DNA of 64,000 nucleotides, taken from Diplosphaera chodatii (Eukaryota > Chlorophyta > Trebouxiophyceae > Prasiolales > Stichococcaceae). The translations under genes and the position numbers were made by a program. Every line of letters begins with the position of its first letter. Position 1 is the stretch's first letter. The stretch is taken from assembly GCA_032358165.1 (NCBI GenBank), contig JAALGY010000038.1, positions 2,480,001-2,544,000 of the forward strand, given 5' to 3'. The notes beneath the pieces are model-generated. The model was not told the DNA's origin. It did not search any database and saw only the letters and a program-made list of their open reading frames with translations. Positions 45,421 through 56,407 of the stretch are shown in pieces.

Positions 45421-45825
45421 GAGTGAGTGAGTGAGACCCCAGAAAGGGGTGGTCGGCCGGTTTTCGCCGGCCCAATAAGATTTCAAATGCTGACTAATCC
45501 GGTTCTAGCGGTCTCGGCCTCTCAGCCCTCGATTGCACAGTGGTTGCACATGCACACAGCGTGCAGCAGATCCTTTTCCGTGGTCTCTGTCCATTTGGGT
45601 CTCGTTCCTGTGCTCTCTTCTGAGGTGATGGCCTCTGGCGACACTCCCCATTTCGACATATGACCACGTGAAACTCTTCGTGGTCGTTCACAACCACTGT
45701 AGAGAACACTGCGGAACACTGCACTGGCAGCAGGCTGTAATCTGTATTTCCTGCTGATAAATGTTCCAAGGGGTTTCACAACTAACCCCTTTTGCAAGGG
45801 GATTCCCCTTGCCTATTGGGTTGCA
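45421..45825. repeat. Cluster of five short inverted repeats
   Basis: After a GTGAGTGAGTGAGTGAG run, these stem-loops follow: ACCCC-agaaa-GGGGT (near 45437-45450); GGCCGG-ttttcg-CCGGCC (near 45456-45474); GACCACG-tgaaactctt-CGTGGTC (near 45661-45685); AAGGGGTT-tcacaact-AACCCCTT (near 45768-45791); and GCAAGGGG-att-CCCCTTGC (near 45794-45812). They could mark a repetitive element or a structured non-coding RNA. Confidence 0.5.
45736..45740 (+). terminator. Putative polyadenylation signal TGTAA of the PPR-like gene
   Basis: TGTAA about 525 bases after the stop on the coding strand. Assigned by position only. Confidence 0.3.
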
Positions 45826-46648
45826 GCGGCTTCTTATCCACCCTCGGACGAACGCAGCACGCAGCACGGACGCACCCTGAGGCATTGCTTGTCGCCATCC
45901 TGATACGCCTGCATACCGCGGTTTTTATGTCGCAGCTGCGCACTACCGTTCATAAGGTTGCAGCATCGGTACGTGATCGTGGGTGACAGCGTCACCGAGC
46001 GATCAGCTGAGCATGCCTGTGTAGGGAGTGCAGTGCAGCCACCTTGTAGTACTGTCAGGGTGTTCGCAGAAAGCTTGGGTGAAAGCAAGCTATGATTTCC
46101 CACTTGCACGCATCGACACACAGCACTGCTCGCCTCGTGGCACATCGCGCAGGGCGGCCACGTGAAGGACCGTGTCTCGGAGCTATGGTCCACCTAGGCT
46201 GAGCCGCTGCAGCCTCACTGGTAGGTGCGATGACAAGGAAGATTCTGTCCTCAACATGCATCGATGTGCACGCTTGCCGGAGAGTCCGCCGCTCAGCTTG
46301 CAGGGTCCATGCCTGGTCCGATCCCTTCGAGTCAGCAGGTTGAGACCTGCATTGCGACATCTTTCCTGATCGGCTTGCCATCATCTGCAGTCCTGATCAT
46401 GTGCAAATGCAGCAGCGGCTTCACAATAGCCGTCTCGACCATGTTGCGGATGTTCGCTGGGTGGAGTCAGCATGCCCCTCTGCACAGCTGTATCTTTCTG
46501 CCGTCTTCTGCAGGATGTAGCCGTTGAGATGCACTGCGGCCCACATTAATCATCTTTCTGCAATCTTAAATCTGTAGCGTGTGGCCTCATGCATGCAGAT
46601 CATGACCTGCTGAGTGCGACAGCCACAAAGTGCAGTTGTGTGCTTACC

Positions 46649-49600
46649 ATGGCAGCGGCGAAAGTCGTGGTAGACCTGACCATCGACGACGATGACGATG
46701 TTGCTGAAGCTTCGGGTGCGGTCCTGCAGCCATTGGTGCATGGCTAGAATACCCTGTTGTCTGTAGCATCCTCACAAGGGACAAATGCGTCTGGCCGTCA
46801 CCCACACCTTGCTTTTCACATCCTACAGAACACCAACCACTCAAGCGGGTGCGCAAGACAGATGGCGCAGATCAGCCGGGCAGCGAACCAGCGCCACAGC
46901 AGCCTGCACCTGCCACACGCGCACGCACGGCAGGCGCAGATGCCAGCAAGGCGCGGCCAACCAGCAGGCGGGCTGTCAGCACATACGGCAGGGCAGCAGG
47001 GCCAAAGTGGCTCAAACTTCGTGGAGCTGCACGCCTTGAAGCCGAGCTGAAGGCGCTGCAGAATCGCTTTGCCAGGGGCAGAATACCTGAGGTATGTGCC
47101 GTCTTGCGCAGCTGCAGACATAATTACCTGCGCGGCGACAGATACATTACAGTGTCGAGTTGCTGAGCTGTGCAAATGTTAGCATCTGCAAAATAGCGAC
47201 TTCGACTTCGCCTGCACCTTTGACATGCTGCAGCTGGCAGACCAGCCTACCATGGGCGATGACATCTTTCAGTGGCGCCTGAAACTGCAAAACTTTGAAC
47301 TCTATTGTCAAGGTAAGTCGGTAGAATGTGCCGATGTCGATGTCATTTAAGATCGACTATGGAGGGTGTATCATGCACCATTATTGCCAGACAGCAGTGG
47401 AGCAGCAATCCACCGCTGTGAAGAGTCGTTGCAAGTTGGTGCTTTGCACGCACACCACCCGTTACATGCAGCTTGCAATGCATTCGGTCAACCCAGTTTC
47501 TTCCTGTGCAGGCGGTCGCGCCCTGTTCTCAGATCTATGCAAGCTGGGTTGTCAGCATGGCCAGGCGCACATCCTCATGGAGGCAATATTCCCGCGGGGC
47601 AATTATCCAGACCAGCCACCTGTGCTCCGCATCGTCACACCCCGCATTGTCCCATATGTCTCTATGCCAACCCTCACCCCGAAGATATCAAGCATGCGCT
47701 TCCATGGAGTCCATCAGCTGCATGCTATGCTCATATCCAGCAGGATATGTACAGAAACAGTTCTGTCGCTCTGCTGTCTGATGCCCGAGCCTCCCAGTAC
47801 GGTGCTGTTTGCAGGGGCTCGGGACTCTTCACCGATCACGGCGCCATGTGCATGGAGGTCCTGGCGCCGCCACGTGGTTTGGACTACTCCTTCTGCTGGA
47901 CGCTCAACTCGCGCTTTGATAAAATTCTCGATCAAGCCATAGTCTACATGTGAGTATGACTACCCCCTGTCGGCCTTGCTGTGGCCTGCATCCTGTTGGT
48001 ATGTTGTACATGGCTCCCTGCATGACTGCAATCTCCAGTCAGGGCCTGTTCCCTCTGCAAGGTCTGGGCTGGTCAACAGTATGACCGCTGTGAACACAGC
48101 AGTGTCTGCAACTGCTCATTGTTTGCACCAGCAGACGAAATCAGCTTCCAAAGCACGACCCAGGAAGTGTCCAGATGCCCAGCATATCCCAGTCTCCCTG
48201 GTCGCAGGCAGCAATGCCAGGTGTTTGCCTATGCATCCTCATCAACAGTCTCGCCACCGCGCGGCACGCTGCTGAGGGTGGCACTGGATGACGACGATGT
48301 CATGAGGGAGTACAGCCAGGTGTGTTGAGCGGAGGCAAAGACTGCCATGCAGGGCAGCTGACGGGTCGCACGGCGGGATGCCACTTCCCAGAGCCCTTTT
48401 CTGCGAAATTTATTGTGCTGCATGCTAGGGACTGTGTCATCATGCATGGTGGCATGGCCTGCGCATGCGGGATGAAAGTATGACAGAGGCGCATCGCATG
48501 ATGCCTTTGCAGGGGGCCGCAATTTGCAGCTTCTTTCTGGAAGCACAGTCGCGCGGCTGGTATCGGCCACGGCCGCCGCCACAGCTGCCTGCTGCAGGGT
48601 AGCACCAGTCCACACTACCATGTGGATCTGCTCCGGCAGCGCAGCGAAAGCGGGTGGCTGAGCCGCAGGCCGCAGCCCCAGCAGCCAGCATACCCCTTGC
48701 ACAGGTTGAAACCGCACCAGGCTCTGACGACGAAGGCCCACAGCAGGCTCAGCTGCATAATGGCTCGGAGTGGCAGCTGGGGGGCGGCAAGGCTGCCCTG
48801 GGCCGCCGGGGCGCAAAAGCAGGTGGGCATGTCAGCAGTTTGGATGCACAAACGAACAGACGTGGCTTCAGGGCGGCAACAGCTCCTGAGCATGATATGA
48901 GAAGGATGTTCAGTCTTGAGATGCTGCAGCTGTCAAAAGAGGAGGCTAAGCACAGGCTTGATTATACATGCAGACTGTGCCCCACTGACGGTCCAACCCT
49001 GCAGCTCAAGGCCGAACTCACACTGCGACTCATCCACCCTGCAGGGGTGGGTGAATCGCCGGTCACATCCCGGCACAACCCAAGCCGCACGCGAAAGCCC
49101 GAGAACCGGTATGATGAACTAAAAGCTGTCGACGTGCTCTTCCATATGCATGATGTAAGCCGGCAGTGTGTGTGCTTTGAGATTTCGCGCATGTCTTGCA
49201 TACACAAGCAAACCTGATGTTCACTGGCACGCCATTGCATGGTGTTCACAGGTGTTGCATGACATCGATGCACGCTGTGGCAGCTTCAGTATTTTTTTGG
49301 GCTGATGATACACCGGAGGCATGCAGCTGTCCCGAAGCTTGCGCCGCCACCGTCAGATGCTGCACTGGTCGACATCACGAATCACGCCACCCTGCCATCG
49401 TTGCAGCGGCACGTGAACCACGGCACACGCGCTACAAAAGCTGCAACTGCAAAGGTAAGATGGCCCAGTGAAGCCTACTGCTGCTGTGGTCATAAACTTC
49501 TGACATGTCATACAGGCCCATGGCACAGACCCTTTGCCTCTCAGCATTACAGCACTCGTTGCCTTTGCAGTGCTTGATGCAGCTCCCTTGAAATGCAGAT

Positions 49601-52600
49601 GGTGGAGCTTGCCGACCTGTCAGCCATGCAGCCATGTGCAACTGCTTCGGCAGATGCCAGCAGAGCAGAAACCGAGCTGCAAGCGTCTCGCATGCAGGTG
49701 GCAAGTCTACAAGCCCAGCTGCAGGTAAGCTGCACAGCATGATCCTGAGCATGAAATGTATGGCATTGTTGGAATGCGAGTATGAAGCGGAGGTGCAATT
49801 GTCCATTCATTATCTATCCCAGCGTGACATGACCTGCGAAATTGCTGCACACTGTTTGGGGACTTCAGGTACCATTCACGCTGCCAGCCATCCCTGAGGA
49901 GATGCCATCACTGCCAGCAGGCGCTTCAAGAGGAGAAGAAACTGGCTACGGAGGCTGGGGCGCTGCTGGCACCCCGCCCGCAGCGCTGGGCGCCGGCCAG
50001 AGAGGCATCGGCAGCTGCTGAGTACGTGACGCTGGATCCTGCCAGCCGAGTGGGGCAGTGCGAGGAGGTGGACACCGTCATGCGTGCTGTGGACCGATGC
50101 AAAACGGTGAGCTGGGTGGCAAGACGGTTCCAGCTGCGCATGTGACAGCGCACTCTGCTGGCTGCTGCGAAAGCAGTAACGGGGGGCGCTGCAAGCCGGG
50201 CATCTCAGGACGTTCCAGTGGGCTGCTATCCTTGGAACTGGCACAATGCTGCAAGCAGCTTGCTTGGTCGGCTCAACATCCTAAAGCACAGGTCCACGGG
50301 ACACTTTGTTAGGTTTTGCTGACAGAATCTTCCATGAGGTTGGTAGCGTGTGCACACATGTACCAAGATCGCACGTGCTACAGATCGACAGGGTGCAAAA
50401 CCTACGACTGTGGACCAAGTACATCATGCGTCGCAGTGAGGTAATTGCCCATATGTCTGGCTGGCAGTTTTCAGAATGATGTGCTCTGACTTTCGCAGAG
50501 CACGTCAGTTGCAGACCATTGGCTGGGATGAATGGCTGAACTAATGCACAGCATGCAGGTAGGGGAATCAGCTGGCAAAGCAAATGGCACAGAGAGTCTT
50601 CTGTTTTACGGCTGTGCACCAGGTGCTTGCTAGTGGGGGTGCTGAAATTCATGGTCCACCATGATGCTGTGTTCGTGCTTGTCACAAGTATCGGCGGAAT
50701 ATGATCAAGGATTGCGCCATGAACTCAAATTGCTGGTGCTGCTGGTGTGCAGCGACGCTTGCGCTCATCACGCGGGAAGGTGCTGCATGCCACTTTGATG
50801 CAGAAGCTCGTCTCCGCTGAACGTAATGATGAACGGGCAGCTCACCTTACTGCCGGTGTTCCCAGTGTACTGCATGCATACACATGTGCATCGATACCTT
50901 TGCAGGCTTTGACACCCGTGTGTCCAATATGTGGGATGCTCTGGGTGCCGGCTGCTACTTTGGAGAGAACCTCTCTCACGCACTGGAGTATGTCAAGCGG
51001 GTGAGCTTCTGCTCTTGACGAGCTGCACGATGTGGGTTGCACATGCTGTAGCCTTATGCAGAACACGATTTCGATGGCTCTATGGTGCCAGCTGACCGTC
51101 ATGCTGCGCTGAAGAGCTGCCTGTTTGGTCAGCAGTCTCACACAGTGGAGCAGTGTTACTCAGCAAGGAGTCGCTGCTCAGGCCCCTGCCGAGCACCTTA
51201 TCAAGATTTGCAGCTCCTGACATCCCAAACCGCCAAGCTGACTCCTGCAGGCCGTGAAGAGAGGCCCACAGCCGAAATGGGACAACCCTGCTGCAGTGCA
51301 GCTTCAGGTCACTCAATCAGCGTTGCTGGACGCCCAGCAGAAGCTGCAGAAGGCAAGGCCTTCTGTGCTGCACCTGACTGGTGCCAACACAACACTGGTG
51401 TTCTGAGCACCTGCACAGTTTGCCGTGATAGATGATGGCTTGCTGGCGAACCAGCAGTGGCATTTACAATCGCTGTCAGGTGGAAACTCACGCATGATCC
51501 CTGCTGCGCCGCACACTACACAGCGCAGCGGAACCGGCACATGGCGAGTGAAGCCGTCGGCCATTTGCAATGCAGGCGCAAGCCGCGCAGGTGACCGCGC
51601 AGCAGGCGGCGCAGCAGGCCGCGCAGGATCTGAGCGCTGCAAAGTGCGGGTGCGCCACTGCAGCGATGCACTACGACAACGCGGCCGCGTTCCATCACCG
51701 CCTGACATCAGTGCCTGCCGCTGCGCCGGTGACCTGCGACCTCGCTCTCTCTTGTACCCCACAGATTCGCAACCACCCTGCGTAGCAGCCTGCCTAACTT
51801 GCACATAACATGCGTGGAGCGAAGAGAGGATAGGTGTCTTCGACTTGTGCCGTGACACCCTGAGCATTTGCAGACTGGCACGGCTAGTGCAAAGCTGATA
51901 TCAGACCACTGCTCTACTGGTGCCTGCAGCGTGGTTGGGACCCAATCATCTCGCAGCGCCAGCTGGCACACCAGCACACATCGCTACAACGGTGCCAGCA
52001 GGCGCTGCGAGCCAGCTGCGCATTGGTCGACACTCGTAACGCAGCTATCAAGCAGGTGAATCCAAGTAATGGTCGTCACTCGGATGTGATCTGCATGACA
52101 ACGCCAGAACGTGCAGCTCAACAAGCACAGATCCTCAACCGACTGTTCGTGGCATTCTGAGGTGATGATGCTGCTGTATGCGTACATGATAGGATTGTGC
52201 ACTTGCAACTTGCACTTGGAAGCAGACCAGAGCCTGACTGTGCCGCTCTGACGAATGGATGCAGGCAGCACAGGAGGTGGCAGCTGCGCAGTCATGCGTG
52301 ACGAGTCTGCAGCAGCGGGAGGCGCAGGCGCTGCGCGCGTCACAGCAGGCAGCTGCCAGTCCGCCCAACGACTCTTTGCGGCGGGCTGAGCACATTGAGC
52401 AGGGCGCTGGCCATGTCGGCCGGCACTGCAGTGAGCTCTGCATCAGAGGACCCGATCCAGCTGACAATGTTCAGCTGACTACTGCTGCTGTGACGGCGTC
52501 ACTCAGAGCGCAATCACACGCTGGGACCAGACAGGCTGGTGGACAGCGTGCGCATCGGGAAAGCATCGCACCTGTGTTCTCCTTTGAGACTGGTCGTGGC

Positions 52601-53053
52601 ACTCGCTGGCTAGTGCTGGAAGGTTCTGATGAGGCAGGTGTGCCCTGCTGCAGGCACGCTGGCGTCACCATGTGCGGGGGCCACCATGGTCACCCTGTGC
52701 CGCGTCAAGCTGGGCCGCACCGCGCCGGTGCGCAGTGCAGAGGACCGTGTGCATCTGCCTGTCTGTCGACAACATTGGCATATCTGCTAGCTGCTGGCTT
52801 CTCTGGGAGTCGTTGCACAAGTCGAACATGGTCGGTTGGAGACTTGGAAGCTTGAAGATGGCTGTATCTCATGATGATCATGCGCAAGGTTATGTTACGT
52901 ATCGCTGGCTGCCTGCAGGGCGGACCCTGCATGCAGCGGCCGCCGCAGGACGTCGACAGCGCCAAGAGCGGTCTCGCTCTCAGCAGCCGGTGGCACTGGC
53001 TCAAGGAGATCAAGGATCTTGAGCTGCCCGAGAATGACCTTCTGCAGGGCTGA
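46649..53053 (+). CDS. UBE2Q-like E2 / PARP-domain fusion protein with N-terminal SIM
   Basis: Large multi-exon gene joining ubiquitin-conjugation and ADP-ribosyltransferase folds. Exon 1 (46649-46735) reads MAAAKVVVDLTIDDDDDV, a near-ideal SUMO-interacting motif. The UBE2Q-type E2 core follows in phase: DDIFQWRLKLQNFELYCQ (47183-47312), AHILMEAIFPRGNYPDQPPV and LRIVTPRIVPY (from 47512), then DHGAMCMEVLAPPRGLDYSF (47798-47949), whose Cys at 47849-47851 is the predicted active site. Linking exons include LDDDDVMREYSQ and helical segments. The PARP core is HVLQIDRVQNLRLWTKYIMR (near 50375-50440), GKANGTESLLFYGCAP (50559-50622), TLALITREG (27-base exon 50753-50779) and FDTRVSNMWDALGAGCYFGE with HALEYVKR (50906-51000). 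The last three joins are phase-consistent. The usual HG of the PARP H-Y-E triad is YG here. A Gln/Ala-rich coiled coil follows, ending ELPENDLLQG at 53053. Two adjacent genes remain possible, since exons between 48000 and 50300 are uncertain. Confidence 0.68.
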
Positions 53054-53164
53054 TTTATGCGCACGCTATTGCCCGCACATACACTTTCACGGGCTGAATC
53101 TGCCTGACCAAACATTGATCGGCGTGAATAGCACTGCCGCTGGAAAACAATCTCAGCGGCTTTG

Positions 53165-53169
53165 TGTAA
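53165..53169 (+). terminator. Putative polyadenylation signal TGTAA of the E2-PARP gene
   Basis: TGTAA about 110 bases after the stop, coding strand. Assigned by position only. Confidence 0.4.
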
Positions 53170-53425
53170 TTATACCTCCTTTCCAGCAGGATCACATTGT
53201 GACTGGCTCATCAAGCACACTGGATATGAAATGCATCTGCTTGCTGCTGGACTCAAGGCTAGGACATGCAACCTCATGTGCGCAGGGTTTGCGGGTCAGC
53301 GACGCATTTTATTCGGGATCTGTGCACACACACGGCCACGAATGCTCCCTACCGCCCCTTGCTGTGCTGCTTCAAGTCCACTCTGGCGTGAGAATCTGCA
53401 TCATTAGCTGCGACAGCTGAGCTCT

Positions 53426-54391
53426 CTAGGCTTCCAGCTGTGCAATCTCAGCATCGGTCATGGGCGTCGCAAACTGCCAGCGGTGAGAGCAATGCTTGCA
53501 GTATATGCTCCTGCCGCCAATGATTCGACAACGGCGCTGCATGAGGTCCACCAGTGTGGACTGCGGCAGCGCCTCCAGCCAGTCTGTAGAGCATTTCTTC
53601 TCATCAACCCTGCACACGGTGAAGCAGATGCATTGGTCACTTGGGCACCTGATCGCTGACAGGGGTTTGAAGTCACAGCACTCACCCTTGAGCATATCTA
53701 CAAGTGTGTGAAGCCGAAGGATCCTGCGCTCACCTGTGCTTGATGACGTGCTGCAGGCGCTTGGCCACATAGTCCATGCTGCGTTCCTTCAGCTCGCACA
53801 GGCCTGGGCTGGCGTGGGCAATTGCTATGCAGCACGCCACATTGCTGTCGCTGAGCTCGAGCTGCTTCACAAAGGCTGCAGCCACCTCCTGCAGCCGCGG
53901 CATGTCATACTTGTCCGCCATGCGGCTGCATGCCAGCAGGTTGTCGATGTCGATCAGAAAGGCGTAGCCGCCGTAAGCGTGGTTTACTAGACATGCGACC
54001 TCTGCAGGGCTGTCGTCCAGTCTGACGCAGTGCTCGTAGGGTTCCACGCTGTTGAACATGGTCCTGCAACAGGAGGGCAGCAGCACATGCTGTGTTGTAT
54101 CGCTCCAATGTTGAAGCTCTTGACCAACTCGTACACCTTTGCGGCAGTCACGCATACGTATGGCATATGAATGGCCACAGCTTGAGGCGCACGCTCATGC
54201 GGCGTGCTGGACACCGTGAAAACCAGTACAAAGATCACGCACCCCAGCACGTTAGATGCTGCAGACATCATCGCCTTCGACACCCAGTAGCTGCTGCCAT
54301 CTGCGGCCATCAGCGTGCAGTCAGCCAGCTTCCCAACGCGCGCCATGGCGTCAGCTGCTGCACTACACAGCTCAGGCGCATTCGGAGCCAT
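53426..54391 (-). CDS. BTB/POZ domain protein (copy 1)
   Basis: Short BTB protein, probably a substrate adaptor or dimerising scaffold; many BTB proteins recruit Cullin-3, but no degron-binding domain is visible. Three exons. From ATG 54391: MAPNAPELCSAAADAMARVG, KLADCTLMAADGSSYWVSKA and MMSAASNVLG (BTB beta strands; the usual HK-xxL becomes SKAMM). The second exon runs from about 54063 with MFNSVEPYEHCVRLDDSPAE, LVNHAYGGYAFLIDIDNLLA and ADKYDMPRLQEVAAAFVKQL, then a BACK-like helical region ending RLQHVIKHR. The third exon has KKCSTDWLEALPQSTLVDLM, a C-terminal CKHCSHRW that could bind metal, and a stop at 53426. A tandem paralogue lies 586 bases upstream on the same strand. Confidence 0.86.
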
Positions 54392-54976
54392 GATATGGAT
54401 GGAGTGAATGACTCAAACTGAAGTGAGGCTACGTCACACGAGCCTCGAGCTTCAAGTCAGAGGCATCCAAGCAAGCGGTAGTTGGTGCTTGTGTGGCTGA
54501 GCCGAATAATTGGCGGTCGAAGCATCTGACATGCCAACAGCTTCTCCCTTCCTCTACCTCCACACACACCACTCCGCCTGGACTACTTTGACAGCATGGG
54601 TCAGTTGTACATCCAATTCACACCGAAACGATGGCATTGCGACTCCCCATTAATAGCAGAAAGTTTGTGTGTTGCTTGCTACTGGTTTCATCGTCTCACA
54701 TCCAGATGAGTATCGGCATGCGCCCCCAAAGTCTGCTTATCTGCGCAGTAGGTCAGCACATCGAGCCAACAGCCAGGAACGGGGGTGACGACACTAATCC
54801 GCTGCACATGCCGCCGCTGGGTGCACACGACCCCCTTGCTGATGCTGATGCTGACGGAACCATGTATCATGTGTAACCCAAAGTCACGGCACTGCCAGCA
54901 GCTCGTGTGGTCAGCTTCCACAAGCCACACAGACGCATGCAAACGTCTCATACTCCCGTGTGCTGCCTCGAGGTCG
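54392..54976. other. Spacer between tandem BTB genes
   Basis: Promoter region of BTB copy 1 and 3' flank of BTB copy 2, both on the minus strand. No exon was recognised. Confidence 0.4.
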
Positions 54977-56036
54977 TCACTCGACATAGTCACTGCGGTA
55001 TTGCTTGTCGTGCACTACCAGGCGGCTCTCCAGTTGCGCCATCTCGTCGTCAGTCAGCCACTCGAATGCCGCTGTTGGGCCTGCATGCGCCAGCGACACC
55101 AGCAAGCGGCAGCGACGCTGCATGAGGTCAACAAGCGTTGACTGCGGCAGAGCCTCCAACCAGTCTGTGGGTTGTTCGTCATCCTTCCTGCAGATGAGCC
55201 AACGACACGTGTGCCGATGAATGTCAGCAAGCAGGTACAGCAGCTAGTGTGATCATGTGGAAGATCAGTTGATCTGTAACCGGGCCAAAGAAGTGACGAC
55301 GTGTCCTGCCCCATACAGATGTAGGCCACACATCCCGCCAGTGGTACTTGCAACCTGGTGTACCTGAGGATGAGCAGCCGCTGCAGGTGCACGGCCGCAT
55401 AGTTGACCCACCGCTCCCTCAACTTATCCAGGCTCGGGTGGCCATGCGCATCAACGATGCAGTCTAGAACGTTGTCCTCGGTGAGCTCGAGCTGCTTCAC
55501 AAAGGCTTCGACCGCCCGCTGAAGTCCGGGCATGTCATACTTATGCGCGACACGGCTGCAGCTCAGCAGGTTGTCGTTGTTGACCATGAACTGGTCGCCG
55601 CCATAGCAGTAGTCAACCAGGCTGGAGATCTCGGCAGCGCTATCATCAAGCCTGACAGAGCTCTCAGCAGCATCAAGATCGGTAAACATGCTCCTGCAGT
55701 GGGCATCGTGTGATATGGGCTGTCAATGCGCAGGCAATGGTGGCCGTGCAAAGCCTCTGGTTAGCTCTGTTGTCACCATGAAGGCTTTTGAAGCACATTT
55801 ACATACGGACTGTGCTAACATACGCAGTGTGTTAATGCACGCACATGCAGCGCTTGCTACTGCGATGCGCACCCTAGCACCTTATCTTGGAGTGGATAGC
55901 CAGAGCCGCCTGAAACACCTCAAAGCTACTGCCATCTGCAGCCACCAGCCTGCAGTCCGCCAGCTTCCCAACTCGCACAACGGCATCAGCTGCTGCACTG
56001 CACATACAGCTCAGGGGCTTTTCGTTTCAATGCCAT
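54977..56036 (-). pseudogene. BTB/POZ domain protein (copy 2), 5' end frameshifted
   Basis: Tandem paralogue of the BTB gene at 53426-54391, with the same exon plan. The ATG at 56036 gives MALKRKAPEL, matching copy 1, but about four extra bases near 55999-56006 put the following CSAAADAVVRVGKLADCRLV and AADGSSFEVFQAA in a different frame; reading on from the ATG meets a TGA after 16 codons. The second exon is intact: MFTDLDAAESSVRLDDSAAE, LVDYCYGGDQFMVNNDNLLS, VAHKYDMPGLQRAVEAFVKQ and LRERWVNYAAVHLQRL. The third has PTDWLEALPQSTLVDLMQRR and CRLLVSLAHAG, stop at 54977; it lacks the CKHC of copy 1. It may be a recent pseudogene or use another start or first exon. The intact later exons argue that any decay is young. 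Confidence 0.65.
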
Positions 56037-56407
56037 GGCAAGAGTAGTGTTCAGCAGTCCGTCACCCAATGGGTAGCAGGGCAAGGACAATCAGGCACAC
56101 GTCTATAGTGTCAATGTTGCGCGTGCAAGCAGAGGTACAAGGAGTGGTCTCAACCCCTGCATGCTCAATTGAGGGGCTCCCTCAGCAGGAAAATCGGCGG
56201 AGGTCTGAGACTGCCGCCTCGACTCAGCATAGCATCTTTCATGCACCTATGCTCTCACTGATGACAGACTACAGCGTGCAATAGCGGTCCATGTGCACAT
56301 GACGACCTGACCTGACGTTCACATTGACAGATGTTTGACAGATGACACCGATGCCTATTAATATACTCTTGCTGCGCACGGCGTGCTGGTGTGATTTTTA
56401 GCACCAC

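Larger units (their letters stand above)
45212..46648. other. Intergenic region with a cluster of short hairpins
   Basis: No exon recognised. The PPR-like gene's 3' UTR lies at the left (TGTAA at 45736-45740). Between about 45421 and 45825 there is a GTGA-repeat followed by several independent short inverted repeats (see separate entry). The right part leads up to the E2-PARP gene start. Confidence 0.4.
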
